From NCBI RefSeq assembly GCF_000195085.1, contig NC_015380.1, positions 1,164,001-1,228,000 of the forward strand: a stretch of 64,000 nucleotides of DNA, given 5' to 3'. Made by a program: the position numbers and the translations under genes. Source of the stretch: Candidatus Pelagibacter sp. IMCC9063 (GTDB taxonomy: Bacteria; Pseudomonadota; Alphaproteobacteria; Pelagibacterales; Pelagibacteraceae). The notes beneath the pieces were generated by a model that was given only the letters and a program-made list of their open reading frames with translations, searched no databases and was not told where the DNA came from. Positions 1 to 8,801 of the stretch are shown one piece after another. How positions within the stretch are numbered: the first letter of the stretch is position 1; each line of letters opens with the position of its first letter.

Positions 1-390
1 TATGTTAAAATTTGTCACCAAGTCGGATTGGTAGACTTGGTTCCAGAATTGGCATTATCCAATTATTTTTCTCTAGAGTTAAACCTAAAGGAACTGAATG
101 GGGTAAGTTTTAAGAAAGGATGTTTTGTAGGTCAGGAAAATACCGCAAGAATGAATTTGAAAAATAAAATAAGAAAAAGAGTTTTTCCTATTCAAATCAT
201 TCAAGGTTCGGTTGAAATTGGACAGCCTATAAAAGATAATGAAAAGACAATTGGAAAAATAATTTCTTTAGATCCTGCCTGCTTTGGTATTTTAGATGCA
301 GAAGAGAGCAAGCATTTACTTGACCAAACTATTTCTTTGGAGCAATCTAGTATTAAAATTTTAAAACCGTATTGGCTAAACTTAAATTAA
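1..390 (+). CDS. ygfZ: YgfZ/GcvT-family folate-binding protein, 3' part
   Basis: The frame is open from base 1, so the gene begins before the window; 129 C-terminal residues are visible. They contain the family signature KGCFVGQE at visible residues 39-46, with the Cys characteristic of YgfZ (tRNA-modifying GTPase-like, Fe-S cluster repair/maintenance factor). After it comes the usual short beta-barrel tail. YgfZ binds tetrahydrofolate and supports assembly or repair of some Fe-S enzymes, which fits the suf operon a few kb away, though the two are not adjacent. It ends 10 bp before the convergent CMD-family gene. An internal ATG/GTG start (for example base 28) is possible, but homology-like sequence continues upstream of it. 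Confidence 0.85.
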   Translation, partial: YVKICHQVGLVDLVPELALSNYFSLELNLKELNGVSFKKGCFVGQENTARMNLKNKIRKRVFPIQIIQGSVEIGQPIKDNEKTIGKIISLDPACFGILDAEESKHLLDQTISLEQSSIKILKPYWLNLN

Positions 391-400
391 AACTATCTTA

Positions 401-778
401 TTAAGACTTTTGCTCATCTAAAACTTTTTTAGCTACTCTAAAACATTCCATTGCCTGAGGTACACCACAATAAATACCGATCACATGCAAAATAGCTCTT
501 AACTGCTCTTCAGTAACTCCGTTTTTTATTGCACCCTTGCAATGAATTTCCCATTCATGCATTTTTCCTAAAGCTGCAATCATAGTTAAATTCATCATAG
601 ATCTCGTTTTCATATCAATAGACTCATCACCCCAACCAAAGCCCCAACACCATTCTGTCATAGCCTTTTGAAATGTATCGTTTAAGTCAGTGGTATTAGC
701 CATGACCGTTTCGACATACTCTTTTCCAAGAACTTTTTTTCTTTTTTCCAATCCTACTTTAAATAGTTTTTCGTCCAT
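401..778 (-). CDS. carboxymuconolactone decarboxylase (CMD) family protein
   Basis: 125 residues, the normal length for a small CMD/AhpD-fold protein. The middle and C-terminal part (residues 56-115) shows the typical helical CMD pattern: a run like TRSMMNLTMIAAL, then VTEEQLRAILHVIGIYCGVPQA. Members are either 4-carboxymuconolactone decarboxylases (beta-ketoadipate pathway) or AhpD-like peroxidase partners. There is no CxxC pair, so an AhpD-type redox role is unlikely. No other protocatechuate genes are present, so the exact substrate is unknown. It starts 18 bp after the aldehyde dehydrogenase on the same strand, with an AAAGGA-type ribosome site, so the two are probably co-transcribed and may act on the same compound. 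Confidence 0.85.
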   Translation of the reverse strand: MDEKLFKVGLEKRKKVLGKEYVETVMANTTDLNDTFQKAMTEWCWGFGWGDESIDMKTRSMMNLTMIAALGKMHEWEIHCKGAIKNGVTEEQLRAILHVIGIYCGVPQAMECFRVAKKVLDEQKS

Positions 779-796
779 GCCATTCCTTTCATTTGG

Positions 797-2239
797 TTAA
801 AGCCATTTCATATTAATATTCTTTACTCTGCTATAACTTTTTAATTCATCGTAACATTCTTCAACACCAATTCCACTTAACTTCCACCCCCCATAAGGAG
901 CACCTGCATATCTACCTGCCGCATTAATCCATACATACCCACATTCAATTTCTTCTGCAGTTTTCATCGCATTGCTTAATGAATTCGTTACAATTCCTGC
1001 AGTTAATCCGTAATCTGTTGAATTGGCTATGTTCATCATCTCTTCATAATTACCCCAACTCATGACCGATATTACAGGACCAAAAATTTCCTGGTTTGCA
1101 ATGGTCATAGTAGGGGTGACTTTTGAAAAAATAGTGGGATTGATGAAAAAACCATCTTTCAAATCTTCTGTTTTGGGTGAATCTCCACCCAATTCTAATT
1201 TTGCACCCTCTTTAATTCCTGATTGAATAAAACGATGAACACTATCAAATTGCTTTTTGGAAACTACCGGCCCTACCACATTAGTATCAATCCATGGCAA
1301 GCCTACTGGTATTTTTTTTACTTCAGTAATTAATGTTTCTAAGTATTTATCGTGTAATTTTTTATGGACTAAAATTCTAGAAGGAGAGCTGCAAGACTCG
1401 CCCTTAGTGTCAAAACGCATTCCTTTAATAGTTAGATCGACTGCAAAATCAATATCCACATCATCAAAAACAATAAGAGGATTTTTTCCACCCAATTCTA
1501 ATGATATATTCTTTAATAAAGGAGCTGCATCTTTGGCTATAGCAATTCCTGTTTGAACTGATGAAATTACTGCTATTCGTTTGACTAAAGGATGTTTAAC
1601 TAAAAAAGATCCTACATCCGCACCTCCGGTTACTACATTAATAAGTCCATTTGGAAACAAGCCATCCAACAATTCACAAAATTTTAAAGATGAAATAGGT
1701 GCTTGTTCTGAGTTTTTAATGATGACGGCATTTCCCATTAAGATAGGAGCAGCCAATTTTTCAGCACACCATCTAAAAGGGCGATTAAAAGAATTGATTT
1801 TCAAAACTACCCCATACGGTTGTTGTCTCGAAAAATTTAAATGTTTTGGCTCCATGGAGAAGGTCTCCCCTTTTACTTCACGGACTAGTCCTGCAAAGTA
1901 TTTCATATTAGCGACTGCCTGTAAGACATCTTTTCTAGCAAAAGTAATTGCGTTACCTGCATTGTAGGTATCCATCAAGGCGAATTCTTCTACTCGATCT
2001 TCAATTCTTGAGCATAATTTTAAAATTAAATCTGCTCTTTTAGAAATGCTTACTTTGGCCCATTCTTTTTGTGCTTTTGTTGCAGATTGGACTGCAAGTT
2101 CTAACTCCTCATTAGAAGAGACGGGTATCTTTGCTAATACAGAATTGTTGGATGGGTTAATGACTTCATATGTTTTGGGTTCATTAAACCACATTCCATT
2201 CACATATGTTCCTTTAACTTTAAATAAATTCTGATTCAT
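797..2239 (-). CDS. NAD(P)-dependent aldehyde dehydrogenase
   Basis: 480 residues, full length for the ALDH superfamily. Visible catalytic residues are Asn152 (INSFNRP, variant of the PWN motif), Lys175 (KNSE), Glu248 (LELGGKNP) and the nucleophile Cys283 (GESCSSPSR). The family oxidises aldehydes to carboxylates through a thiohemiacetal on the Cys. General appearance resembles betaine-aldehyde or aromatic/semialdehyde dehydrogenases, but the substrate cannot be read from sequence. It is upstream of and probably in one transcript with the CMD-family gene. A divergent 70-bp gap separates it from the DUF2721 gene. Confidence 0.92.
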   Translation of the reverse strand: MNQNLFKVKGTYVNGMWFNEPKTYEVINPSNNSVLAKIPVSSNEELELAVQSATKAQKEWAKVSISKRADLILKLCSRIEDRVEEFALMDTYNAGNAITFARKDVLQAVANMKYFAGLVREVKGETFSMEPKHLNFSRQQPYGVVLKINSFNRPFRWCAEKLAAPILMGNAVIIKNSEQAPISSLKFCELLDGLFPNGLINVVTGGADVGSFLVKHPLVKRIAVISSVQTGIAIAKDAAPLLKNISLELGGKNPLIVFDDVDIDFAVDLTIKGMRFDTKGESCSSPSRILVHKKLHDKYLETLITEVKKIPVGLPWIDTNVVGPVVSKKQFDSVHRFIQSGIKEGAKLELGGDSPKTEDLKDGFFINPTIFSKVTPTMTIANQEIFGPVISVMSWGNYEEMMNIANSTDYGLTAGIVTNSLSNAMKTAEEIECGYVWINAAGRYAGAPYGGWKLSGIGVEECYDELKSYSRVKNINMKWL

Positions 2240-2309
2240 GGAAAAATTACACTCAATATTAAAAAAATCTAATCTATGAAATAAGTTTATGATACAATAA
2301 AATTCATAT

Positions 2310-2711
2310 ATGAATATAAATTATACAGTTACTGCCCTCATGTTTCCAGCAATACCTCTATTAATGACAGTCTATAACAATAGATTTCACAGCTTAAGTG
2401 TCTTAATTAGAAAAATTCATGATGATTATATTTTTGATAAACATGTGCCCGCTCATTGGGAGAAGCAACTAGAAAATTTAGAAGGTAGAATAAAGATTGC
2501 CAAATACACGATGCTTTTTGCTGCGTTAGGATTTTTTTTTAATATGCTGACAGTCTTTGCGCTTTATCTAAATAAGATATTTATTGCTAAAATTATTTTT
2601 GTATCTTGCTGCACTTCTATGTTGATATCTATAGTCTTTTTTATTGTAGAAGTTCAAATTTCAACAAGGGCTCTTAAACTTCATATGTCAGACATGAAAG
2701 ACAAAAGATAA
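2310..2711 (+). CDS. DUF2721 family membrane protein
   Basis: 133 residues with a hydrophobic N-terminal segment (about 5-22), a basic/acidic linker (about 30-65, NNRFHSLSVLIRKIHDDY), then two close membrane segments (about 68-90 and 95-115). The order of an N-terminal segment, an R/H-rich linker and two C-terminal segments is typical of DUF2721 proteins. Their function is not known. The gene is monocistronic or leads into the ABC exporter 68 bp downstream. Confidence 0.75.
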   Translation: MNINYTVTALMFPAIPLLMTVYNNRFHSLSVLIRKIHDDYIFDKHVPAHWEKQLENLEGRIKIAKYTMLFAALGFFFNMLTVFALYLNKIFIAKIIFVSCCTSMLISIVFFIVEVQISTRALKLHMSDMKDKR

Positions 2712-2779
2712 AACTATTACTAAACCACCCCTGCTTTTTTGCCCATAATAAATTATGAATAATCAGGTATATTAAGATT

Positions 2780-4549
2780 ATGAAACAAGGAAAATATATC
2801 AAGACTTTCAAACTGTTGCTTCCTTATTTATGGCCAAAAAAAAGAAGGGACCTAAAGACAAGAGTTAGCTTTGCAGTTATTGCTTTAGTATTGGCAAAAA
2901 TAGCCAACGTTACGACTCCTTTAATATTGGGAGCGTCAGTTAACTCCCTCACAGAACTGAGTTCAGGTATTAATTTATTTATGCTTGTGCCTGTTGCTTT
3001 AATTGTCGGCTACGGCATTGCGAGAATAATTACTTTTGCATTTGTTGAAATTAGGGATGCTTTGTTTTCAAAGGTTTCTCAACACTCTATCAGACAAATA
3101 TCCTTAACCATGTTTCAGCACGTACATAATTTGTCATTGCAATTTCATTTAAATAGACAAACGGGAGCACTTGCAAAATTTATAGATAGGGGAACCAAAG
3201 GAATAGATTTTCTTTTAAGATATGTATTGTTTAATATTGTTCCTACTTTTTTTGAAATTTTTTTAGTTTCAGGAATTTTATTTTATCTTTATGGACCATG
3301 GTATGCAGTTATAACTCTTATAACTGTGGGTTTTTATTCTTACTTAACATTTCAGATCACGGAATGGAGAAATGAATTTAGAAGAAAAATGAATCAAGCT
3401 GACAACGATGTCAGTACAAAAATGATTGATAGCTTGTTAAATTTTGAAACAGTTAAATATTTTAATAATGAAAAATTTGAATTTAATAGGCTTGATAAAT
3501 CCTTAGAGGAATACGAATTAGCTGCTAATCAAACTCGTCATGCTCTATCGTTATTAAATGTAGCCCAAACATTAATCATAACGACTGGAATTACTATCAT
3601 GCTAGTAATGTCTGCTTACGGCATTAAAAGTGGGGACATCGATGTCGGAGGCTTTGTAGTAATTAATGCTTATATGCTTCAATTATACCAACCTTTAAGT
3701 TGGCTAGGTTCAGTCTATAGAGAAATTAGGCAAGCTTTAACTGACATGGAAAACATGTTTAGCTTATTAGAAATATCACCCACAACACAAAATGTTTTTG
3801 ATACTATGCCACAAAGTGATGTTGCTGAAATTAAATTTTCTAATGTTAGTTTTGATTATGACATTCGAAGAACTATCATCAAAAATATCTCATTTGTAGT
3901 TCCCAATGGAAAAAAAGTTGCGATTGTAGGACCTACCGGAGCTGGTAAATCAACAATTAGCAGGTTACTTTTTAAATTTTACGATCCTAAAGTAGGGGGG
4001 ATTTATATCAATAATATTAACATAAACAAAATCTCTCAAGAATCTTTACGAGAAATAATTGGCGTGGTTCCACAGGATACTGTCTTATTTAACGATACAA
4101 TCTATTACAACATTGCTTATGGAAGAACTGGAGCTACTAAAGAAGAGGTGGTTAGTGCTGCTAAAAATGCAGATATACATGATTTCATATCAATTTTACC
4201 GGATGGCTATGAAACAATTGTAGGAGAGAGAGGCTTAAAGCTATCTGGTGGAGAAAAACAAAGAGTAGCTATTGCAAGAACTATTCTAAAAAATCCTAAA
4301 ATATTCTTCTTTGACGAGGCAACCTCTGCCCTAGACACAAGCACTGAAAAAGAAATTCAAAAAAACTTAGAAAATGTCTCTAAAAACAAGACAACTCTAA
4401 TAATTGCGCATCGACTTTCTACTGCTGCAAATGCTGATAATATAATTGTTCTTGATGAGGGCGTTATTATTGAGCATGGAACACATGAAAGTCTATTAGC
4501 GCAAAAAGGGAAATACTTTGAAATGTGGGGAAAGCAAAAACCTAGCTAA
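2780..4549 (+). CDS. Atm1/HMT1-type ABC exporter (fused permease-ATPase)
   Basis: 589 residues: a six-helix transmembrane domain (about 25-320) followed by a nucleotide-binding domain. Walker A GPTGAGKST lies near residue 383, the signature LSGGEKQR near 488, Walker B IFFFDEATSAL near 510, and the H-loop IIAHRLST after it. The TM helices carry Atm1-like sequence (NVTTPLILG, YGIARI, ETVKYFNNE). Atm1 relatives export glutathione-linked sulfur, persulfide or metal complexes from the cytoplasm and link to Fe-S and heavy-metal homeostasis. It acts as a homodimer in the inner membrane. It is convergent with the zapE locus. Confidence 0.92.
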   Translation: MKQGKYIKTFKLLLPYLWPKKRRDLKTRVSFAVIALVLAKIANVTTPLILGASVNSLTELSSGINLFMLVPVALIVGYGIARIITFAFVEIRDALFSKVSQHSIRQISLTMFQHVHNLSLQFHLNRQTGALAKFIDRGTKGIDFLLRYVLFNIVPTFFEIFLVSGILFYLYGPWYAVITLITVGFYSYLTFQITEWRNEFRRKMNQADNDVSTKMIDSLLNFETVKYFNNEKFEFNRLDKSLEEYELAANQTRHALSLLNVAQTLIITTGITIMLVMSAYGIKSGDIDVGGFVVINAYMLQLYQPLSWLGSVYREIRQALTDMENMFSLLEISPTTQNVFDTMPQSDVAEIKFSNVSFDYDIRRTIIKNISFVVPNGKKVAIVGPTGAGKSTISRLLFKFYDPKVGGIYINNININKISQESLREIIGVVPQDTVLFNDTIYYNIAYGRTGATKEEVVSAAKNADIHDFISILPDGYETIVGERGLKLSGGEKQRVAIARTILKNPKIFFFDEATSALDTSTEKEIQKNLENVSKNKTTLIIAHRLSTAANADNIIVLDEGVIIEHGTHESLLAQKGKYFEMWGKQKPS

Positions 4550-4585
4550 AGGTTTTGCAAAAAGAGATTTTTTATTTTTAATAAG

Positions 4586-5655
4586 TTAAATTGCAAAATC
4601 AGGAGAAGTTAGTTCGTGCAATCTGCTAACTGTTCTCTTGAAGGGTGCAGCTAGTTTAAGAGATGAAGTCATATCGTCAATGGAAACTTCGCATGAGACT
4701 AGAATGGGGATTTTTTTTTCATATAAAATATCTATTAAAGTAATAAATCTTTGTTGCTCATTCATATTGTCATTATTGAAATTAGGAATGTTTTCTAGGA
4801 TAATAAATTTAGATTTTTCAGCAATAGCAATATAATCCTCTGCCCCCAAATTTTTAGAACACAGATCATTAAAATGAAACATTGCTGTTCCTTCGTAATA
4901 TTGCTCAATACAAAAAGATCTACCTTTGACCAAAATCTCTGGGGTGGTTAAGGCTTTTCCTTTGGTGATTTCTCTAGTTAGTTGATTGATGTTAAATTTA
5001 GTTTTTTCATTAATAGGATGAAAAAAACGTTCTAAAGTTTTAAAACCAGATGTTCTATAGTCACTTTTAATGACCAGCCCTCGCTCTATGCAAAATTTTT
5101 TAATAGTTTTGATAAATGGCACGAACTGCTCTCTTTGCAATCCATCTTGATAGAGATTGTCAATTTGAATGTTGGAAGTAAATATAGCTTTGATGTTGTG
5201 GTTAAAGATGGTTTGAAATAGTTTTCCTAAAATCATAGCATCTACAATGTTGGTTACTTGGAATTCATCAAAATAAATTAATTCAGTTTTTTTTTTAAAT
5301 TTTTGACAAACAATTCTAACAAATTCTCACTTTTGGATTTTTCTTTGTTTTGATGAATAAAATCATGAACATTGATCATAAACTCATTGAAGTGCAATCT
5401 TTGTTTCGGAATAGTTAGGGAATCGTAAAAAAAATTTAATACCATCGTCTTTCCCACCCCCACGTCACCGTACAAATAGAAGCCAAGTTTGTTTTCTCTG
5501 GGAGAGAATAGTCTAGAAAAAAAATTATTTTCTTTCTCGCTGTCTTTGTAAAATTTTATTAAAAGTTCAATAATTTCTATCTGTTCGTGATTTTTTTTTA
5601 ATTTTAAATCAGAGCAATGTATTAAAAAAGATTTTTTTAAGGATGTAATATTCAT
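4586..5655 (-). pseudogene. zapE: zapE (AFG1-like ATPase), interrupted by a one-base frameshift in a poly-A run
   Basis: Two minus-strand frames together make one AFG1/ZapE ATPase of about 356 residues. The upstream part (5278-5655) has Walker A GDVGVGKT and ends at a stop just after a run of ten A (5287-5296 on the plus strand as T). The downstream part (4586-5236 and further back) reads through Walker B, LIYFDEFQVTN, and continues to the arginine-finger region FKRTVSRLHEL. Changing A10 to A11 would join them exactly: NLKKK, then TELIYFDEF. ZapE is an AAA+-type ATPase tied to cell division and, in mitochondria (AFG1/LACE1), to protein quality control. The break may be a sequencing error, a real mutation or a site corrected by transcriptional slippage. 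All downstream motifs look intact, which argues against an old pseudogene. Confidence 0.85.
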
Positions 5656-5692
5656 TTTTTTTAACTATTTTTATGATATCAGTTTATTAGCT

Positions 5693-6460
5693 ATGGATGA
5701 TCTAAAAATTTGCCTAATCACTGACAATACAAATAAAGCTCTTTCGGCAAAAAAACAAATACTAAAAAGTTATAAGAATTATACACCTAGTAAATGCGAT
5801 ACGATTATTGTGGTTGGTGGCGACGGCTTTATGCTGCAATCCTTAAAAAAATATTATCAATTCAAAAAACCTTTTTATGGAATGAATCAAGGAAATCATG
5901 GATTCTTACTGAACCCATTTTCTATCGGTAAATTAAAAGCCAATATAAAAAAAAGCAATCAGATTATTCTTAACCCTTTGCAAATGACTGTAACTACCCG
6001 AACCAAAACTATTAAAAAAATAATAGCTATTAATGAAGTTTCTATATTTAGACAAAGTAGACAAACAACAAAGTTGGAAGTTTACATAGATGGCAAATTG
6101 CAGATTAAACAATTAACTGGTGATGGTTTACTAATTGCTACGCCTGCAGGTAGCACTGCTTACAATCTTTCAGCGGGAGGACAAATACTCCATTTAGATA
6201 GTAAAAAAATTGCAATGACTCCAATAAGTCCATTTAGACCTAGGGGGTTAAAAGGAAAAGCCATATCGAACAAATCAAAAATTTTAATCAAAAATTTGGA
6301 TTCTAAGAAAAGACCAGTCAGTGCAGTAGCAGACAATAATGAAATCAGGGATGCAAGAATAGTTAAAATAAGTATCAATAATAAAATTAAATTTAAATTA
6401 CTATATAATAAAAAATTTGGTCTTAAAGAAAGAAATTTAGTAGAACAGTCTAAATCTTAA
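5693..6460 (+). CDS. nadK: NAD kinase
   Basis: 255 residues, the usual length for alphaproteobacterial NAD kinase. The catalytic GGDG motif is at residues 42-45, followed by MNQGNHGFLLN. The second conserved block, TGDGLLIATPAGSTAYNLS, is near residues 142-160. It phosphorylates NAD to NADP in the cytosol with ATP. It is divergent from zapE (37 bp). Its last 11 bases overlap the end of the convergent sufA gene. Confidence 0.95.
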   Translation: MDDLKICLITDNTNKALSAKKQILKSYKNYTPSKCDTIIVVGGDGFMLQSLKKYYQFKKPFYGMNQGNHGFLLNPFSIGKLKANIKKSNQIILNPLQMTVTTRTKTIKKIIAINEVSIFRQSRQTTKLEVYIDGKLQIKQLTGDGLLIATPAGSTAYNLSAGGQILHLDSKKIAMTPISPFRPRGLKGKAISNKSKILIKNLDSKKRPVSAVADNNEIRDARIVKISINNKIKFKLLYNKKFGLKERNLVEQSKS

Positions 6461-6788
6461 AAGACTCTCCACAGCCGCAACGTTCCGTCTCGTTAGGATT
6501 GTTAAAAACAAAAGAAGATGAGAATTTATCTTTTTTATAATCCATGACTGTTCCCAAAAGATACATAATTGCCTTAGGGTCAATATAAACTTTGACACCC
6601 TTGTCTTCGATAACTTCATCCCCTGGACTTTTTTCATTTATATAATTCATTTCATAAGACATGCCAGCGCAACCACCTGTAACCACATTCACTCGAACTC
6701 CTTCGATAGTATTATCTTTAGCGTTGGACATTATTTCGTTTATACGTTCTGCTGCAGCATCGGTAATGCTAATAACTTGTGAGCTCAT
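6450..6788 (-). CDS. sufA: A-type Fe-S carrier (SufA/ErpA/IscA family)
   Basis: 112 residues. The three conserved cluster-ligand cysteines are present: Cys40 in GGCAGM, and Cys104 and Cys106 in CGCGESF at the C terminus. A-type carriers receive [2Fe-2S] or [4Fe-4S] clusters from the SufBCD scaffold and pass them to target enzymes. It is the last gene of the suf operon, 2 bp after sufT. Its end overlaps nadK by 11 bp in convergent orientation. Assigning it as SufA rather than ErpA rests on its operon position. Confidence 0.93.
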   Translation of the reverse strand: MSSQVISITDAAAERINEIMSNAKDNTIEGVRVNVVTGGCAGMSYEMNYINEKSPGDEVIEDKGVKVYIDPKAIMYLLGTVMDYKKDKFSSSFVFNNPNETERCGCGESFKI

Positions 6789-6790
6789 CG

Positions 6791-7102
6791 TTATAAATTC
6801 AACTCCAGTTTAGCCGATTCTGACATTTTAGTTTTGTCCCAAGGTGGCTCCCAAACAATTTTTACTTCCACCTCTTCTACTTCAGCAATATCTTCTACTG
6901 CTCTTCGGACTTCCATAGGTAACGATTCTGCAACAGGGCAATGAGGGCTAGTAAGCGTCATGTCCATAGATACCTTCTTATCTTCAATACGGACATCATA
7001 AATTAGTCCCAGCTCATAAATATCCACTGGTATTTCTGGATCATAAACCGATTTAAGTTTTTCAACTATTTTGTCCATCAGTGCTGAATGATTTGCGTCC
7101 AT
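6791..7102 (-). CDS. sufT: SUF-associated DUF59/MIP18-family protein
   Basis: 103 residues from the ATG at 7102. An upstream in-frame start at 7162 exists, but it would overlap sufU by 50 bp, so 7102 is preferred. The DUF59 core is clear: VYDPEIPVDIYELGLIYDV, then MTLTSPHCPVAESLP with the reactive Cys, and WEPPWD near the end. SufT-type proteins help Fe-S cluster maturation and are common in alphaproteobacterial suf operons. It lies between sufU and sufA in the operon. Confidence 0.92.
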   Translation of the reverse strand: MDANHSALMDKIVEKLKSVYDPEIPVDIYELGLIYDVRIEDKKVSMDMTLTSPHCPVAESLPMEVRRAVEDIAEVEEVEVKIVWEPPWDKTKMSESAKLELNL

Positions 7103-7112
7103 TGTATATTTC

Positions 7113-7571
7113 TTATGCGTTAATTTTTTTAGTTTTATTGTGTAATGCCGACTCTGCAGCAATCCATGCTAGTGTAGCACATTTCACTCTCATTGGAAAT
7201 TTAGCTACAGAAATAAAAGAGCTTAATTTTGCTGCTTCAGATTCATTTATGCCAGATAAGGCCGTCTCATCTGCCTTCTCAATAAATTTCATAAAAGAAT
7301 GAATTAGTAAAAAAGCGCTTTTTTCTGATTTATATTTCAAAATTTCAGTCATAATTGAGCTTGAGGCAATGCATATAGCGCACCCCTCTCCCATAAAGCT
7401 TATTTCTTCAATGGTTGAGTTGTCATTTAATTTCATAAATATGTGTGTTCTGTCTCCACACATAGGGTTAAAAATCTCTTTATTTCTATTAAAATAATCT
7501 AACTTTTTATTATTTCTAGGGTTGTTACCATGATCAAGAACAAGGTCTTGATAGAGGTTTTTTACAGACAT
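7113..7571 (-). CDS. sufU: SufU-type Fe-S/sulfur-transfer protein
   Basis: 152 residues of IscU/SufU fold. The metal-site residues are Cys38 and Asp40 (NPMCGD), Cys64 (GEGCAIC) and Cys131 (RVKCATL). The spacing between the first and second Cys matches SufU more than IscU. In SUF systems of this type SufU accepts persulfide sulfur from SufS and delivers it to SufB; SufE does this in enterobacteria, and no sufE is present here. It is 3 bp downstream of sufS. Confidence 0.92.
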   Translation of the reverse strand: MSVKNLYQDLVLDHGNNPRNNKKLDYFNRNKEIFNPMCGDRTHIFMKLNDNSTIEEISFMGEGCAICIASSSIMTEILKYKSEKSAFLLIHSFMKFIEKADETALSGINESEAAKLSSFISVAKFPMRVKCATLAWIAAESALHNKTKKINA

Positions 7572-7574
7572 TAT

Positions 7575-8801
7575 TTATTTTTTTTCAAAAATTTTTTGAC
7601 ACTTTTTTATTCCTTCACACAAAGCATCAATATCATTTTCATCATTATAAACTCCAAAAGAAACTCTAACTGAAGAATTAACATTAAGAACATCATGTAA
7701 AATTTGACAACAATGATGTCCTCCTCTTACTGCAATACCTTCCTGATCAAGTATGGTAGATACGTCATGAGAATGAATTTTATCTATATTAAAAGAAAAA
7801 ACGCCACCTTGATTTTTAGGAGAGGTTAAAACTTTTACCGAATTATTTGTTTTTAATTTTTCTAAAGCTAATTGAGTTAGATCCAATTCATGTTTAATGA
7901 TATTTTTCTTTTCAAGCTTATTAATAAAATTAATAGATTCATTTAAAGCAACAACTTCTGCAGTTGGCATGGTGCCTGCTTCCATTTTCCAAACACCTCT
8001 TGCATAAGCAATATCTTTTTTAGATACATAATCAATCATACCGCCGCCTCCGATAAATGGATCAAAATCATTTAGCCATTTATATTTAATCGCCAACAAA
8101 CCAACGCCAGTAGGGCCATACATTTTATGTCCTGAAAAACTATAAAAATCACAATCTATTTTTTTAATATCAAGATCTAAATGAGCAGCTCCTTGTGTTC
8201 CATCCACTGAAACGGGAATATTATGTTTTTTGGCTATAGCTACTATCTCCTCCAAAGGAGTAATCGAGCCAGTAACATTAGACATGTGCGTAACACTAAT
8301 AATCTTTGTTTTAGGTGTAATTAATTTCTCTAATTCTTCTACTTTTAAATCACCCTGTTCATTAATCGGCAAAAACTTAATAACAACATTTTTTCTTTTT
8401 CTAAGAAAGTGCCAAGGAACATAATTGGCATGATGCTCGAGTTCAGTTAAAATAATTTCATCTCCATCTTTGATGAATTTTTCTGCAAAACAGGTAGCAA
8501 CTAAATTCAAGGACTCTGTAGCATTTTTGGTAAATACTATTTCATAGTCATCACTAGCACCCACAAAAGATTTTAAATTGGTTCTTGTTAATTCATATTT
8601 TTCAGATGCATTAACTGCAAGCGAATAAATTCCCCTACCGACATTTGCAAATTCATTGCTATAAAAATTACTAACTGCATCAATTACAGATTGTGGTTTT
8701 TGAGAGGAATTGGCACTATCTAAATAAACCAGGTCTTTACCATTAGTTTTGTTTTTAAAAATGGGAAATTGATTTTTAATATCTTTAAACATTTTCTGCA
8801 T
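7575..8801 (-). CDS. sufS: Cysteine desulfurase SufS
   Basis: 408 residues, a PLP enzyme of aminotransferase class V, group II. His123 (EHHAN) and Asp200 (VDGTQGAAH) contact PLP, Lys226 (SGHKMYGPTG) forms the Schiff base, and Cys364 (RGGHHC) is the persulfide carrier; these numbers match E. coli SufS. It releases sulfur from cysteine as a protein persulfide for cluster assembly. Its start overlaps sufD by 17 bp. A second ATG at 8792 would reduce the overlap to 8 bp. Confidence 0.95.
   Translation of the reverse strand: MQKMFKDIKNQFPIFKNKTNGKDLVYLDSANSSQKPQSVIDAVSNFYSNEFANVGRGIYSLAVNASEKYELTRTNLKSFVGASDDYEIVFTKNATESLNLVATCFAEKFIKDGDEIILTELEHHANYVPWHFLRKRKNVVIKFLPINEQGDLKVEELEKLITPKTKIISVTHMSNVTGSITPLEEIVAIAKKHNIPVSVDGTQGAAHLDLDIKKIDCDFYSFSGHKMYGPTGVGLLAIKYKWLNDFDPFIGGGGMIDYVSKKDIAYARGVWKMEAGTMPTAEVVALNESINFINKLEKKNIIKHELDLTQLALEKLKTNNSVKVLTSPKNQGGVFSFNIDKIHSHDVSTILDQEGIAVRGGHHCCQILHDVLNVNSSVRVSFGVYNDENDIDALCEGIKKCQKIFEKK

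Noticed and set aside
1257-2234. Plus-strand open frames opposite the aldehyde dehydrogenase
   Set aside because: They are antisense shadows of a well-conserved enzyme, with no recognisable domains.
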